Assembly: GCA_963666415.2 (NCBI GenBank)
Contig: CAXXPD010000003.1
Location: 3,224,001 to 3,288,000 of the forward strand
Reading direction: 5' to 3'
Source of the DNA: Bin87 sp963666415
GTDB taxonomy: Bacteria > Chloroflexota > Dehalococcoidia > Lucifugimonadales > UBA3495
Length of the DNA: 64,000 nt
Part shown: piece by piece, positions 25,672 through 33,895 of the stretch
Position numbering within the stretch: position 1 is the first letter of the stretch
Layout: every line of letters starts with the position of its first letter
Program-made: the position numbers and the translations under genes
Notes under the pieces: model-generated
What the model was told of the DNA's origin: nothing
Database searches by the model: none
The model's input: only the letters and a program-made list of their open reading frames with translations

Positions 25672-26137
25672 GGGCCGGCCCTCACGGCCGGCCCTTCTCC
25701 GGCAGGAGAGGGGAGTGGGCAATCCTGTCCTTCTGCGGTGTTATTGGTTCTCCGCCGTGCGTTCGACCTCATCGAGATTGCCACGTCGCACCGCTCCTAA
25801 TAATGACAGCGATAATCCCCTCTCCCTTGATGGGAGAGGGTTGGGGGGAGGTGAAAATTCCGGCCAAATGTCATTGCGAGGAGCACAGCGACGTGGCAAT
25901 CCCGTTGGCGCAGCAACGGCGGTTCGCCGACGTGTGTTCAGCCTCATCGAGATTGCCACGTCGCCGTGCTCCTCGCAATGGCAGAATCGGTCTCATGCGT
26001 ACCCACTTGGTTATTGCGAGCGTAGCGTGGCAATCCCCGCGCCGTAGCAACGGCGGCTCGCCGACGTGTGTTCGACCTTATGAGATTGCCACGTCGCCAT
26101 GCTTCTCGCAATGACAGATTAAAGTGAGCACACGTGA
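25672..26137. repeat. Cluster of hairpin and long dispersed repeats
   Basis: Two CTCTCCC-type hairpins (25680-25713 degenerate; 25818-25850 CTCTCCCTTGATGGGAGAG) are interleaved with three copies or part-copies of the long element: 25765-25806 (ATCGAGATTGCCACGTCGCA), 25869-25985 (complete: TGTCATTGCGAGGAGCACAG ... CTCCTCGCAATGGCAG) and 25995-26125 (TACCCACTTGGTTATTGCGA ... CTTCTCGCAATGACAGATTA). No gene is supported in this 500-bp gap. Confidence 0.7.
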
Positions 26138-26170
26138 GGGCGGGGTGCCCTACCGGGGAGGGCTTCAGGT

Positions 26171-26179
26171 TGCTACAAT
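26171..26179 (+). promoter_or_regulatory. Extended -10 promoter (TGCTACAAT) of the alpha/beta hydrolase
   Basis: TGCTACAAT lies 65 bp before the ATG at 26244 and overlaps an earlier in-frame ATG at 26178, arguing for the later start. Confidence 0.5.
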
Positions 26180-26243
26180 GGCGCAACTAATATCGCCAGC
26201 GCCAGTTTATTCGGCCCATCTGGGCGCGCTGATTGGGAGACGC

Positions 26244-27179
26244 ATGAGTAGCCCTCAGGACCATCACCACGATGACCACCACCACCACGATCACCCCGGC
26301 GGGGATCGCCGCCCCCAAGATTGCCATATTGAGTTGCGCGGGTTGCCGTTTCACTATCGGGATTGGGGCGGGGCGGGGCAGCCGGTGCTTTTGCTGCATG
26401 GCCTGGCTTCCACGTGCCACATCTGGGACTTGGTGGCGCCGGAGTTGGCCGCCGATTTTCGCGTGGTGGCCCTCGACCAGCGGGGGCACGGCCAGTCGGC
26501 GCAGGTGGACGAGGGCTACGATTTCACCACCGTTTGCGGCGATGCTGCGGCGTTCATCGCGTCGATGGGCTGGCAGCGCACTGTCATTGTGGGCCACTCC
26601 TGGGGCGCGGACGTGGCGCTGGAGCTGGCGGTGGCCCAACCGGACACCATCAGCGGCATTGTGTTTGTCGACGGGGGCACCATCGACATTTCCAACCGAC
26701 CCGGCCGGACACGAGAACAGATCCGGGAGGACATGGCCCCGCCCATTTTTACGGGCTTTACGCCGCAGATGATGCGGGAACGGGTGGAATCCAACGGGCG
26801 CTTCGGACCCAACCCGCCGGCGGCGGTTACCGAGGCCGTGCTGGCCAACTTCCACACGCAGGAAGACGGTACGATACAGTCCAACCTGCGCCGGGAAAAC
26901 CACCTGCGCATCATCGACGCGCTGTGGGATCACAAGCCGGCCGAACTGTACGGGCGGCTGCAATGCCCGGTTTTGATGCTGCCGGCGCGGCAGTCCAACC
27001 CCGACGCCACGGACCGACGCTTCCGCCGCGAGGAGTCCATCGCCCGCGCCGAATCGCTGCTGCCCAGCAGCAAAACCGTGTGGATGGAAGACAGCATTCA
27101 CGACGTGCCGCTGCAACGGCCCCAGCTGGTGGCCGACAGCATCCGTGAACATCTGCGAAACGGCTTCCTGGGCGGCTGA
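26244..27179 (+). CDS. Alpha/beta hydrolase with histidine-rich N-terminus
   Basis: 311 aa from the ATG at 26244, with GGGAGA 3 bp upstream. Residues 5-20 are DHHHDDHHHHDHPGGD, a likely metal-binding patch. The hydrolase core has LLLHGLASTCHIWD (oxyanion loop), ALDQRGHGQS, nucleophile serine in VGHSWGADVALELA, and a late SIHDVPLQRP with the catalytic histidine. A general alpha/beta hydrolase (esterase or haloperoxidase-like) with unknown substrate. It forms a short same-strand series with the next two genes but has its own promoter. Confidence 0.8.
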   Translation: MSSPQDHHHDDHHHHDHPGGDRRPQDCHIELRGLPFHYRDWGGAGQPVLLLHGLASTCHIWDLVAPELAADFRVVALDQRGHGQSAQVDEGYDFTTVCGDAAAFIASMGWQRTVIVGHSWGADVALELAVAQPDTISGIVFVDGGTIDISNRPGRTREQIREDMAPPIFTGFTPQMMRERVESNGRFGPNPPAAVTEAVLANFHTQEDGTIQSNLRRENHLRIIDALWDHKPAELYGRLQCPVLMLPARQSNPDATDRRFRREESIARAESLLPSSKTVWMEDSIHDVPLQRPQLVADSIREHLRNGFLGG

Positions 27180-27194
27180 CCGGTTGGGATCGTC

Positions 27195-27203
27195 TGCTAG
27201 AAT
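27195..27203 (+). promoter_or_regulatory. Extended -10 promoter (TGCTAGAAT)
   Basis: TGCTAGAAT lies 63 bp before the ATG at 27266, in the 86-bp gap after the hydrolase. It probably drives the coiled-coil protein and NHL gene pair. Confidence 0.5.
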
Positions 27204-27265
27204 GGAGCGGTTGCCCGGGGCGGCTACGCCGACGAGACGAAGCTGACGATACGAAAAGGTAGGGT

Positions 27266-27676
27266 ATGGTTTTCCCAACAATCACTCAACTGTTTGTGCT
27301 GTACGGGCTCCTGGTGGTTGCCGTTGTTGGGTCGCTGACCATCATCCTCTTGCGTTTGCCGGGGGCTGGGCGGGACCTGGCAGCCACCCAAAGCCACCTT
27401 ACGGCGATTCGCGAACAACTGGACGAGATGGATCAACGCTTTGACCGTGTTGAAAACGATATCGGCGCGCTCGACAATCGGGTCGCCAACTTTCCCAATA
27501 GTATGAACGAAGAGATGCGACGCCAGGCCCGCCAAGGAACGCTGGCCCGCACCGAGCACAGCCACGACGATGGAACGGAGTCTTCGTTAATCGCTCCCCT
27601 GGGGGTTGAAGGGACAGAATCTGAGAATCCACTGACCGACCGATCTGAATCGCCACGACAGGAGGATGGATCATGA
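27266..27676 (+). CDS. Small membrane-anchored coiled-coil protein, unknown function
   Basis: 136 aa. One N-terminal helix (LFVLYGLLVVAVVGSLTIILL, residues 9-29) is followed by a coiled coil (about residues 38-85: THLTAIREQLDEMDQRFDRVENDIGALDNRVA type heptads) and a hydrophilic acidic tail. AGGTAGGG lies 3 bp before the ATG. No enzyme motif is seen. Its stop overlaps the next start (ATGA at 27673), so the two are translationally coupled and may act together at the membrane. Confidence 0.7.
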   Translation: MVFPTITQLFVLYGLLVVAVVGSLTIILLRLPGAGRDLAATQSHLTAIREQLDEMDQRFDRVENDIGALDNRVANFPNSMNEEMRRQARQGTLARTEHSHDDGTESSLIAPLGVEGTESENPLTDRSESPRQEDGS

Positions 27677-28548
27677 CCACGGTAGGTTCTGGCAAATACA
27701 CTTACGTTCTGGAAGAGAATTGGGCGCGGTTGCCCGAAGGTATGACGATGGGCAACGCCTCGGCGGTGGCCACCGATTCGCAGCATCGGGTGTACGTGTT
27801 TCAGCGCAAAGACCCGCCCGTGCTGATTTTCGGGCCAGGCGGCAACTATCTGGGATCCTGGGGTCTGCGGGCCATCTCCGAGGCTCACGGCATCTATATC
27901 CAGGATGACATCGTGTATATCACCGACCGCACCGACTCGGTGTGCGTGATATTTACGCTGGACGGCAAGCCGTTGCAGGTAATTGGGGAGCGCGGCGTGC
28001 ACTCCGATACTGGCTGCGAGATTCCCGGCGAGCTGTGCCCGCGCTCGGCCGGCCCGTTCAACTATCCCACCGAGCTGGTGCCGGCGCCCAACGGCGACCT
28101 GTACGTGTCGGACGGCTACCGTAACGCCCGGGTGCATCGGTTCTCGGCAGACGGCCAGCTGAAGTCATCCTGGGGCGAGCCGGGCAAGGGCGGCCCGGGC
28201 GAGTTCCACCTGCCCCACAGCATCGTGGCGCACGCCAACGGCAACCTGTACCTGTGCGACCGGGAGAACAGCCGCATCCAGGTGTACTCACCCGACGGCG
28301 AGTACATCACGATGTGGGACGACCTGCGGCGGCCGCTGGACATCTCGATAGACAGCGAGGGGGCGTTCGTCATCAGCGAAGGTGGCGTACCCGGATTGCC
28401 CCCCCGCGTCAGCATCATGGACACGGACGGCAACGTGCTGGCGCGCTGGGATTCCGAGTCGGCCCACGGCAGCTGGGTAGACGGCAACGGCAACATCTAT
28501 ATGGCCCTGGGCGCCCAGGAGCGCGTGGACAAGTACGTGCGGCAGTAG
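27673..28548 (+). CDS. NHL-repeat beta-propeller protein
   Basis: 291 aa. Repeated blades of the NHL type are readable: GNASAVATDSQHRVYVFQRKDPPVLIFGPGGNYLGSWG, then YPTELVPAPNGDLYVSDGYRNARVHRFSADGQLKSSWG, then FHLPHSIVAHANGNLYLCDRENSRIQVYSPDGEYI. About six blades fit the length, as in peptidyl-alpha-hydroxyglycine lyase-like and 6-bladed propeller proteins. There is no signal peptide. It probably binds ligand or protein; catalytic identity is not decidable. Start coupled to the upstream coiled-coil gene by ATGA. Confidence 0.8.
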   Translation: MTTVGSGKYTYVLEENWARLPEGMTMGNASAVATDSQHRVYVFQRKDPPVLIFGPGGNYLGSWGLRAISEAHGIYIQDDIVYITDRTDSVCVIFTLDGKPLQVIGERGVHSDTGCEIPGELCPRSAGPFNYPTELVPAPNGDLYVSDGYRNARVHRFSADGQLKSSWGEPGKGGPGEFHLPHSIVAHANGNLYLCDRENSRIQVYSPDGEYITMWDDLRRPLDISIDSEGAFVISEGGVPGLPPRVSIMDTDGNVLARWDSESAHGSWVDGNGNIYMALGAQERVDKYVRQ

Positions 28549-28670
28549 GTTGCACACGAGTCGGGTTGGGCCGGCGAACGCTATGCTGACATCCGGCCCA
28601 TTGTTCACGCGTTGCCGGCGATTGTATGATGAGCCACCGGGGCCCGTGTTGACTAACGAGGAAAACCAGC

Positions 28671-29264
28671 ATGGCTGAATACATCAGGTTCTTCACCAAT
28701 CCGGATAAACTCTCCGCTGCCATCGTGTATTTGGCCCAGCGGTCACTGCATGACGACCACTTTGGGGAAACCAAGCTGGTCAAACTGATGTATTACGCCG
28801 ATTGCGCCGCCTACCATCGCACTGGGGAGCCGATCACCGGCGCTACTTATATCCATATGGATCATGGCCCATACCCCGACGGGTGGCAGGCTGCTATCCA
28901 GGACTTGGAAGAGCGCGGCATCGTGCGTGTGCAGGAAGAGGTATTTGAAACAACGGGGGCCGTACGCAAACGGTGGTTGCCGAACGAGAATGCGGATCCT
29001 ATTGCCCTCACTGAGAACGATTGCCGCTTTCTGGATGAACAGGTGCATCGATTCTGGGAGTATACCGGCGGCCAAATCGAAGCATACTCCCACGATGATT
29101 TGGCCTGGCACGCTACCGCCACCCGGCAAATGATGCCTTACGAGCTGTCCGGAATCAGGCGGCCCGGCCCACCCGACGAAGAAACTCGAGTCAGGGGGTT
29201 GCGCATTTTGGAACGCATCAAAAAGGAGGGCCGTAAGATAGCGCGTGATGTTACACCGGGGTGA
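28671..29264 (+). CDS. Panacea-domain (DUF4065) protein, probable antitoxin
   Basis: 197 aa. The Panacea/SocA-like domain covers most of the chain: KLSAAIVYLAQRSLHDDHFGETKLVKLMYYADCAAY at residues 13-48, then G.TYIHMDHGPYPDGWQAAI. Panacea proteins act as chaperone-like antitoxins that neutralise varied small toxins encoded beside them. A small overlapping downstream gene (29248-29582) fits the toxin position. GAGGAAAACC lies upstream of the ATG, and TGTATGAT (28622-28629) could be the -10. Confidence 0.8.
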   Translation: MAEYIRFFTNPDKLSAAIVYLAQRSLHDDHFGETKLVKLMYYADCAAYHRTGEPITGATYIHMDHGPYPDGWQAAIQDLEERGIVRVQEEVFETTGAVRKRWLPNENADPIALTENDCRFLDEQVHRFWEYTGGQIEAYSHDDLAWHATATRQMMPYELSGIRRPGPPDEETRVRGLRILERIKKEGRKIARDVTPG

Positions 29265-29582
29265 CCGGCGCTATCGAGTTTTTACCACTACTCAATTTGA
29301 TGAATTGTGGGAGGCCGCTATCGAGATAAGTGCGATCGAGCCTGCGTCGGGTCAGGCGAAGTTGGATGGCCTGATATTATTACTCAGCCGGGACCCGTAT
29401 TGCTTTCCGGCATTTGAAGCCCTGGTGAAGCTATTGACCTACGCTGGGTGAACTTCCAGCCTGATTCCAACCCAAGAGTGGAAATCTGGTACGAAGTAGT
29501 AGAGGACGATTTGCAGGTCTATCTGACAGCGGTCGAGCTTATCCAGCCAAATCAACCGTCGTTGCCCGGGTTTGTGTTTTGA
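29248..29582 (+). pseudogene. Small probable toxin of the Panacea pair, frameshifted
   Basis: It starts inside the antitoxin's last codons (ATG at 29248, 17-bp overlap), the usual toxin-antitoxin layout. The first frame reads HRGDRRYRVFTTTQFDELWEAAIEI...FPAFEALVKLLTYAG and stops at 29451. The continuation, DLRWVNFQPDSNPRVEIWYEVVEDDLQVYLTAVEL, is in another frame and runs to 29582. Together they give about 110 aa ending in a pattern like RelE/ParE-fold toxins (VxIWYxVxEDxxxVYLxxVE). One frameshift near 29425-29445 separates them. Family assignment is tentative; sequencing error is possible. Confidence 0.55.
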
Positions 29583-29605
29583 AACCACAAAGGTAGCCTT
29601 GGTTG

Positions 29606-29614
29606 TGCTATAAT
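29606..29614 (+). promoter_or_regulatory. Extended -10 promoter of rplS (TGCTATAAT)
   Basis: TGCTATAAT, the best extended -10 in the window, lies 79 bp before the rplS ATG. It is followed by a CCGCC...GGCGGGCGG stem in the leader that could be a regulatory hairpin. Confidence 0.65.
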
Positions 29615-29692
29615 CTTCGCACTGTCCGCCGCTGATGGCGGGCGGTTTCCTTGCCTTTTGACTGGATGACGCACCACTACGGCGACGTAACT

Positions 29693-30052
29693 ATGAAAGC
29701 ATCCGAACTGGTTTCCCACGAAATTAACGAGCGCATTGAGGAATTTGGCCCCGGCGATACGGTACGGGTGAACTTCCGCATCCGTGAGGGCGCCCGCGAG
29801 CGTGTGCAGGCCTTTCAGGGGGTTTGCATCCGCCGGAGTAACGGCAAAGGGCCGTCGGCCAACTTTACCGTGCGTCGGATCACCGCCGGCATCGGGATTG
29901 AACGTGTTTTCCCGCTGCATTCTCCGCTCATTGAGTCGCTGGAAGTAACCCGGCACGGCAAGGTGCGCCGGGCCAAGCTGTACTACCTGCGGGGCCTGCA
30001 AGGACGCGCCGCCCGTATCAAGGAGCGCACCACCTACCGCACCAATCGGTAA
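29693..30052 (+). CDS. rplS: 50S ribosomal protein L19
   Basis: 119 aa from the ATG at 29693; in-frame starts further upstream (29651, 29666) would add residues not found in L19. Conserved segments: FGPGDTVRVNFRIREGARERVQAFQGVCIRRSN, FTVRRITAGIGIERVFPLHSPLIESLEVTRHGKVRRAKLYYLRGLQGRAARIKER. L19 sits at the interface with the small subunit. The normal ribosomal neighbours (rpsP, rimM, trmD) are absent; toxin-antitoxin genes lie upstream and priA downstream. Confidence 0.95.
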   Translation: MKASELVSHEINERIEEFGPGDTVRVNFRIREGARERVQAFQGVCIRRSNGKGPSANFTVRRITAGIGIERVFPLHSPLIESLEVTRHGKVRRAKLYYLRGLQGRAARIKERTTYRTNR

Positions 30053-30117
30053 AACGCCACCATGTGACGCGTCGCAACCGTTGCGACCCGCGTTCCGCGA
30101 TACTGAACCATCAACCG

Positions 30118-30158
<41 letters not shown>

Positions 30159-30241
30159 CGGCGCGGATGCGGCGGTTTTGCATATTGGAACCCGTCTCGA
30201 ATCGTCCCGCCTGGACAGGACCTTTGCGCCGGAGTTGAAAC

Positions 30242-32689
30242 GTGAACTATGCCGACGTCGCCATCGACGCCGACTGGATTCCGCCGGGTAGAACATTCTC
30301 GTATCGAATCCCGCGGAATCTGGCGGTGGAGCCGGGCCAACTGGTGTGGGTGCAGTTCGGGCGCAGCTACGTGCAGGGTCTCGTCGTTGGTTTGGCCGAT
30401 GCCTCGGCGGTTGCCGAGGAGGACACCCGCGACATACTGCATCCAGTGGAACCGTCGCCGCTGGTGAGCGCGTTGGGGTTGGAGCTGGCCGAATGGATGG
30501 GACGCACTTATCTCTGCTCGCCCTTTGAAGCCGTATTGCCCCTTTTACCTACCGGATTCCACGCCCACCAGCGTTCCCGGCTTACCGCCGTGTCGGGCGC
30601 CAACGATGCCGCCGATCTGGCATCGCTGCGGGAATCGACGCGGGAGGCCTGGCTAAAACTGGCCGAATCGGGACGCACCGTAGAGGAACCCGAGTTTCTG
30701 AAACAGGTTGAACCCGACCGTCCCAACGCGGCCCGTCGGGAGCTGCAACGCCTGGTGGCCCGCGGGATGGTGCTGAAGGACGTTGGTCTGCCCCGTCCCC
30801 GCACGCACCACTACCAACGGATGCTGGTTGCCGGATACGACGCAGCGTCGGGCGAGGACGGAGCTACTGCGATTCCGGTTCGCGCTCCGCGACAGACGGA
30901 ACTGCTGGCCGCCGTGCGCGAAGCAGGTACGCCCTACGCTGCCGCCGGCGTTGGCAGTGCGGCCGACGCTCTGCTGCGGCGGGGCCTCGTCGCCGAGGAG
31001 TGGCAGCGCGTGGAGCCGGCCATCTCTGCCGGCACGCCGCCGGTGAACCCGCCGCCGGCCAAGCTAACCGATGCCCAGGCGGACGCCACCCAGCGCATCA
31101 TCGCCGCCCTGGACGACCACAGCGCCGAGAATACCGAGCCGCGAAGTTTCCTGCTGCATGGGATAACCGGCAGCGGCAAAACCGAGGTTTACCTGCGTGT
31201 CATCGCCCACGCGCTGGAACTGGGCAAGCAGGCTATTTACCTGGTGCCGGAAGTTGCGTTGACACCCCAGGCGGTGGGTGCGGTGAACGACCGGTTTCCC
31301 GGACGAACGGCGGTGCTGCACCACCGGCTCACCGAGGGGCAACGGTTCGACCAGTGGTGGCGCATCAGGGACGGTGCGGCGGACATCGTGGTGGGGCCGC
31401 GCAGCGCGCTGTTCGCTCCGGTGTCAAGTCTGGGTGTCATCGTAGTCGACGAGGAGCACGAGCCGGCCTACAAACAGGTGGAGCATCCGCCGCTGTACCA
31501 TGCCCGGGATGCCGCGCTGGCGCTGGCGCGTCGGTGCGGAGCGGTGGTGGTGCTGGGTTCGGCAACGCCCGATGTGGAGACCTACTTCCAGGCGCAGCGA
31601 TGCCGCCATCGCCTGCTGAATCTCCCCCAGCGTATACCTGGCCCGGACGGCAATCCGGCGGCCCGGCCCGTCACCGAAATTGTCGATATGCGTAGCGAAC
31701 TGCGCGACGGCAACCGGAGCGTGTTCAGCCGGTCGTTGGGCGCGGCGCTCGATGATACGATCGCCGGCGGACGGCAGGCGGTGTTGTTCCTGAACCGCCG
31801 GGGCAGCGCCTCGTTCATGCAGTGCCGCGAGTGCGGCTACGTGCTGACGTGCGCCCGCTGCTCGGTGTCTTATGCGTATCACGCCGACCAGGGGCGGTTA
31901 TTGTGTCACTACTGCAACCGGCATCGACGCTTGCCCAGGGCGTGTCCGCAATGCCGGGGCGGGCGCATTCGGGAGATGGGGGCCGGCACGGAGGCGGTGG
32001 CCGCCGAACTGGAGCGTCGCTATCCGGGCGTGGCGGTGGAACGCTGGGATTCTGATTCGCTGCGGGACCCGGCGGCGCTGGAAGCAGCGATGAACCGTCT
32101 GACCGAGGGCCGGGCGCAGATTCTGGTGGGCACGCAGATGGTGGCCCGCGGGCTGGACCTGCCCAATGTGTCCCTGTCGGCGGTGCTGCTGGCCGACCTG
32201 GGACTGAACCTGCCCGACTTCCGCGCTGGCGAGCGGGCCTTCTCCCTGCTGTGCCAGGTTGCGGGTCGCGCCGGACGCGGCGGCAATCCGGCCCGTGCCA
32301 TCATCCAGACCTACCAACCCGACCATTACGCCATCGTGGCGGCGGCGGCGCAGGATTATGACGGGTTCTATCGCATCGAGATAGCCGGCCGCCAGCAGCA
32401 GGGCAACCCTCCATTCAACCGCCTGGCTCAGGTAATATGCGCCGATTCAAGCGTGCGTGCAGTGCAGCAGACGCTGGGGGAGCTGGCGGAACGGTGGCGT
32501 CTAAAAGTGCAACGTCTCGGCGATGCGGACGTGGCAATTATTGGGCCGACCCCATGTTCAACGGAGCGGGTGCGCAGTCGCTACCGCTGGCGCCTGCTGT
32601 TGCGGGGCGCCCGCCTCTGGCAGTTCCTGGAGGACGAAAATCTCCCCCGCAACTGCCGCGTGGAAATCGACCCGCTGCGGCTGGATTAA
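30242..32689 (+). CDS. priA: Primosomal replication protein N' (PriA helicase)
   Basis: 815 aa from a GTG at 30242, with GGAG 8 bp upstream. The N-terminal DNA 3'-end-binding domain (ADVAIDADWIPPGRTFSYRIP) is followed by the helicase with Walker A GITGSGKTEVYLR at about residue 306 and VDEEHEPAYKQ (DEAH-like box). It has the cysteine-rich zinc region (CRECGYVLTCARCSVSY ... CHYC ... CPQCRGGRI) and the C-terminal motifs VGTQMVARGLDLPNV and QVAGRAGRGGNPARAIIQT. PriA reloads the replicative helicase at stalled forks. All cysteines and motifs are intact. Confidence 0.95.
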   Translation: MNYADVAIDADWIPPGRTFSYRIPRNLAVEPGQLVWVQFGRSYVQGLVVGLADASAVAEEDTRDILHPVEPSPLVSALGLELAEWMGRTYLCSPFEAVLPLLPTGFHAHQRSRLTAVSGANDAADLASLRESTREAWLKLAESGRTVEEPEFLKQVEPDRPNAARRELQRLVARGMVLKDVGLPRPRTHHYQRMLVAGYDAASGEDGATAIPVRAPRQTELLAAVREAGTPYAAAGVGSAADALLRRGLVAEEWQRVEPAISAGTPPVNPPPAKLTDAQADATQRIIAALDDHSAENTEPRSFLLHGITGSGKTEVYLRVIAHALELGKQAIYLVPEVALTPQAVGAVNDRFPGRTAVLHHRLTEGQRFDQWWRIRDGAADIVVGPRSALFAPVSSLGVIVVDEEHEPAYKQVEHPPLYHARDAALALARRCGAVVVLGSATPDVETYFQAQRCRHRLLNLPQRIPGPDGNPAARPVTEIVDMRSELRDGNRSVFSRSLGAALDDTIAGGRQAVLFLNRRGSASFMQCRECGYVLTCARCSVSYAYHADQGRLLCHYCNRHRRLPRACPQCRGGRIREMGAGTEAVAAELERRYPGVAVERWDSDSLRDPAALEAAMNRLTEGRAQILVGTQMVARGLDLPNVSLSAVLLADLGLNLPDFRAGERAFSLLCQVAGRAGRGGNPARAIIQTYQPDHYAIVAAAAQDYDGFYRIEIAGRQQQGNPPFNRLAQVICADSSVRAVQQTLGELAERWRLKVQRLGDADVAIIGPTPCSTERVRSRYRWRLLLRGARLWQFLEDENLPRNCRVEIDPLRLD

Positions 32690-32749
32690 CATTTGCGCTC
32701 AATGGCGGGCCTGCCGAAGCATGAGCGGCGGACCGCGACGGGTTCGGGG

Positions 32750-33135
32750 GAATCTTTCGACAGGCTCAGGATGAACGGGTGGTTTGGTGCCGGACCTTTC
32801 GATCGTGCCCGGCCGGTATTGCGTCGTTCCCTCATTTCCCCCGGCATTTCGGCGCTGAGCTGGAATCCAGATCGTCTGTCGCCAGCGGTATTTCTGCGGT
32901 CCTGCCGGCTATCCCTCGACCGGAGCGCTGACAATTCAAAACCCATGGGATTGGTCGGAAGTCTCATGCGTACACACGTTGTCATTGCGAGCGCAGCGTG
33001 GCAATCCCGTCGCCGTAGCAAAGGCGGTTCGCCGACGTGTGTTCAATCTCATCGAGATTGCCACGTCGCTGTGCTCCTCGCAATGATAGATTAACGCAGG
33101 TACGCGTGAGGTCGCTCGCAATGACAGATTAAAGC
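32750..33135. repeat. Mini-repeat plus long dispersed element
   Basis: TTTCGACAGGCTCAGGATGA at 32756 is a mini-repeat copy. 32960-33095 is a long element: CTCATGCGTACACACGTTGT with CATTGCGAGCGCAGCGTGGC, then CCGTCGCCGTAGCAAAGGCG and ATCGAGATTGCCACGTCGCT, CTCCTCGCAATGATAGATTA. A partial second right end follows (CGCTCGCAATGACAGATTAA, about 33113-33133). No gene is supported from 32690 to 33255. Confidence 0.7.
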
Positions 33136-33160
33136 GGGTCCGCGTGAGATCGGAAGTGGC

Positions 33161-33190
33161 TTTACACGTTTGGCGGGGGCGACATATAAT
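33161..33190 (+). promoter_or_regulatory. Promoter upstream of def (TTTACA - 18 bp - TATAAT)
   Basis: TTTACA (33161-33166) and TATAAT (33185-33190) with 18-bp spacing form the best canonical -35/-10 pair in the window, 66 bp before the def start. It probably drives the def-cca-HEPN-secD series. Confidence 0.7.
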
Positions 33191-33255
33191 CGGACTGACC
33201 ATTACGAAATTCGCAACGCTGACGGCAGTACTGTAGCCGTCCCAGGGGTGTTATT

Positions 33256-33888
33256 TTGGCCGTGCTGCAGATGCGCGTATTTCCCGATCCGATCCTGCGG
33301 CAGCGGGCGCGCAAGGTGACCCAATTCGACGCCAAACTGGCCAAACTGGCCGCAGATATGATCGAGACGATGGATGCGCACCATGGTGTGGGCTTGGCCG
33401 CGAACCAGGTTGGCGCGCTGCAACGCATGGTGGTCATCAAGTTGCAGGATTGGGAAGAGGCGATGGTGTTGGTCAACCCGGAGGTGATGCGTCGTGAGGG
33501 GGAGCGGGAAGTCGAGGAGGGTTGCCTGAGCCTGCCCGGTTACCGGGGCATGGTGAACCGCGCCATCCGTATCCGCGTGCGTTATCAGGACTTGTCGGGC
33601 AAGCTGGTGCGTCTGAAGGCCGAGTGCATCCTGGCCCAGGCCGTGGAGCACGAAACCGACCATCTCAACGGCGTTCTGTACATCGACCACCTGATTGGCC
33701 ATGACCAGTTTTTCCGCCTCAAGGTGACTGATGATGGCGAGGTTGAATACCTGCCCACCGGCGCGCCCGACGCTGCCGAGCTGGAAGCCGCCGCGCTGCG
33801 GATGAACCGTATTCCCGAGATTCCCCAGTTCGATACGACCAACGGTCGGCCGACGGCGGGAACCGCGCAAACCGACGCTGCCGACTAG
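33256..33888 (+). CDS. def: Peptide deformylase
   Basis: 210 aa from a TTG at 33256 (a GTG two codons later is an alternative). It removes the N-terminal formyl group from nascent proteins using a metal held by C in EGCLSLPG (about residue 90) and the two histidines of HETDHLNG (about 132-136). Motif 1, GVGLAANQVG, is at about residues 44-53. The C-terminus is about 35 residues longer than usual and ends in a low-complexity TNGRPTAGTAQTDAAD tail. The next gene starts 8 bp downstream. Confidence 0.94.
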   Translation: MAVLQMRVFPDPILRQRARKVTQFDAKLAKLAADMIETMDAHHGVGLAANQVGALQRMVVIKLQDWEEAMVLVNPEVMRREGEREVEEGCLSLPGYRGMVNRAIRIRVRYQDLSGKLVRLKAECILAQAVEHETDHLNGVLYIDHLIGHDQFFRLKVTDDGEVEYLPTGAPDAAELEAAALRMNRIPEIPQFDTTNGRPTAGTAQTDAAD

Positions 33889-33895
33889 CCAGCGC

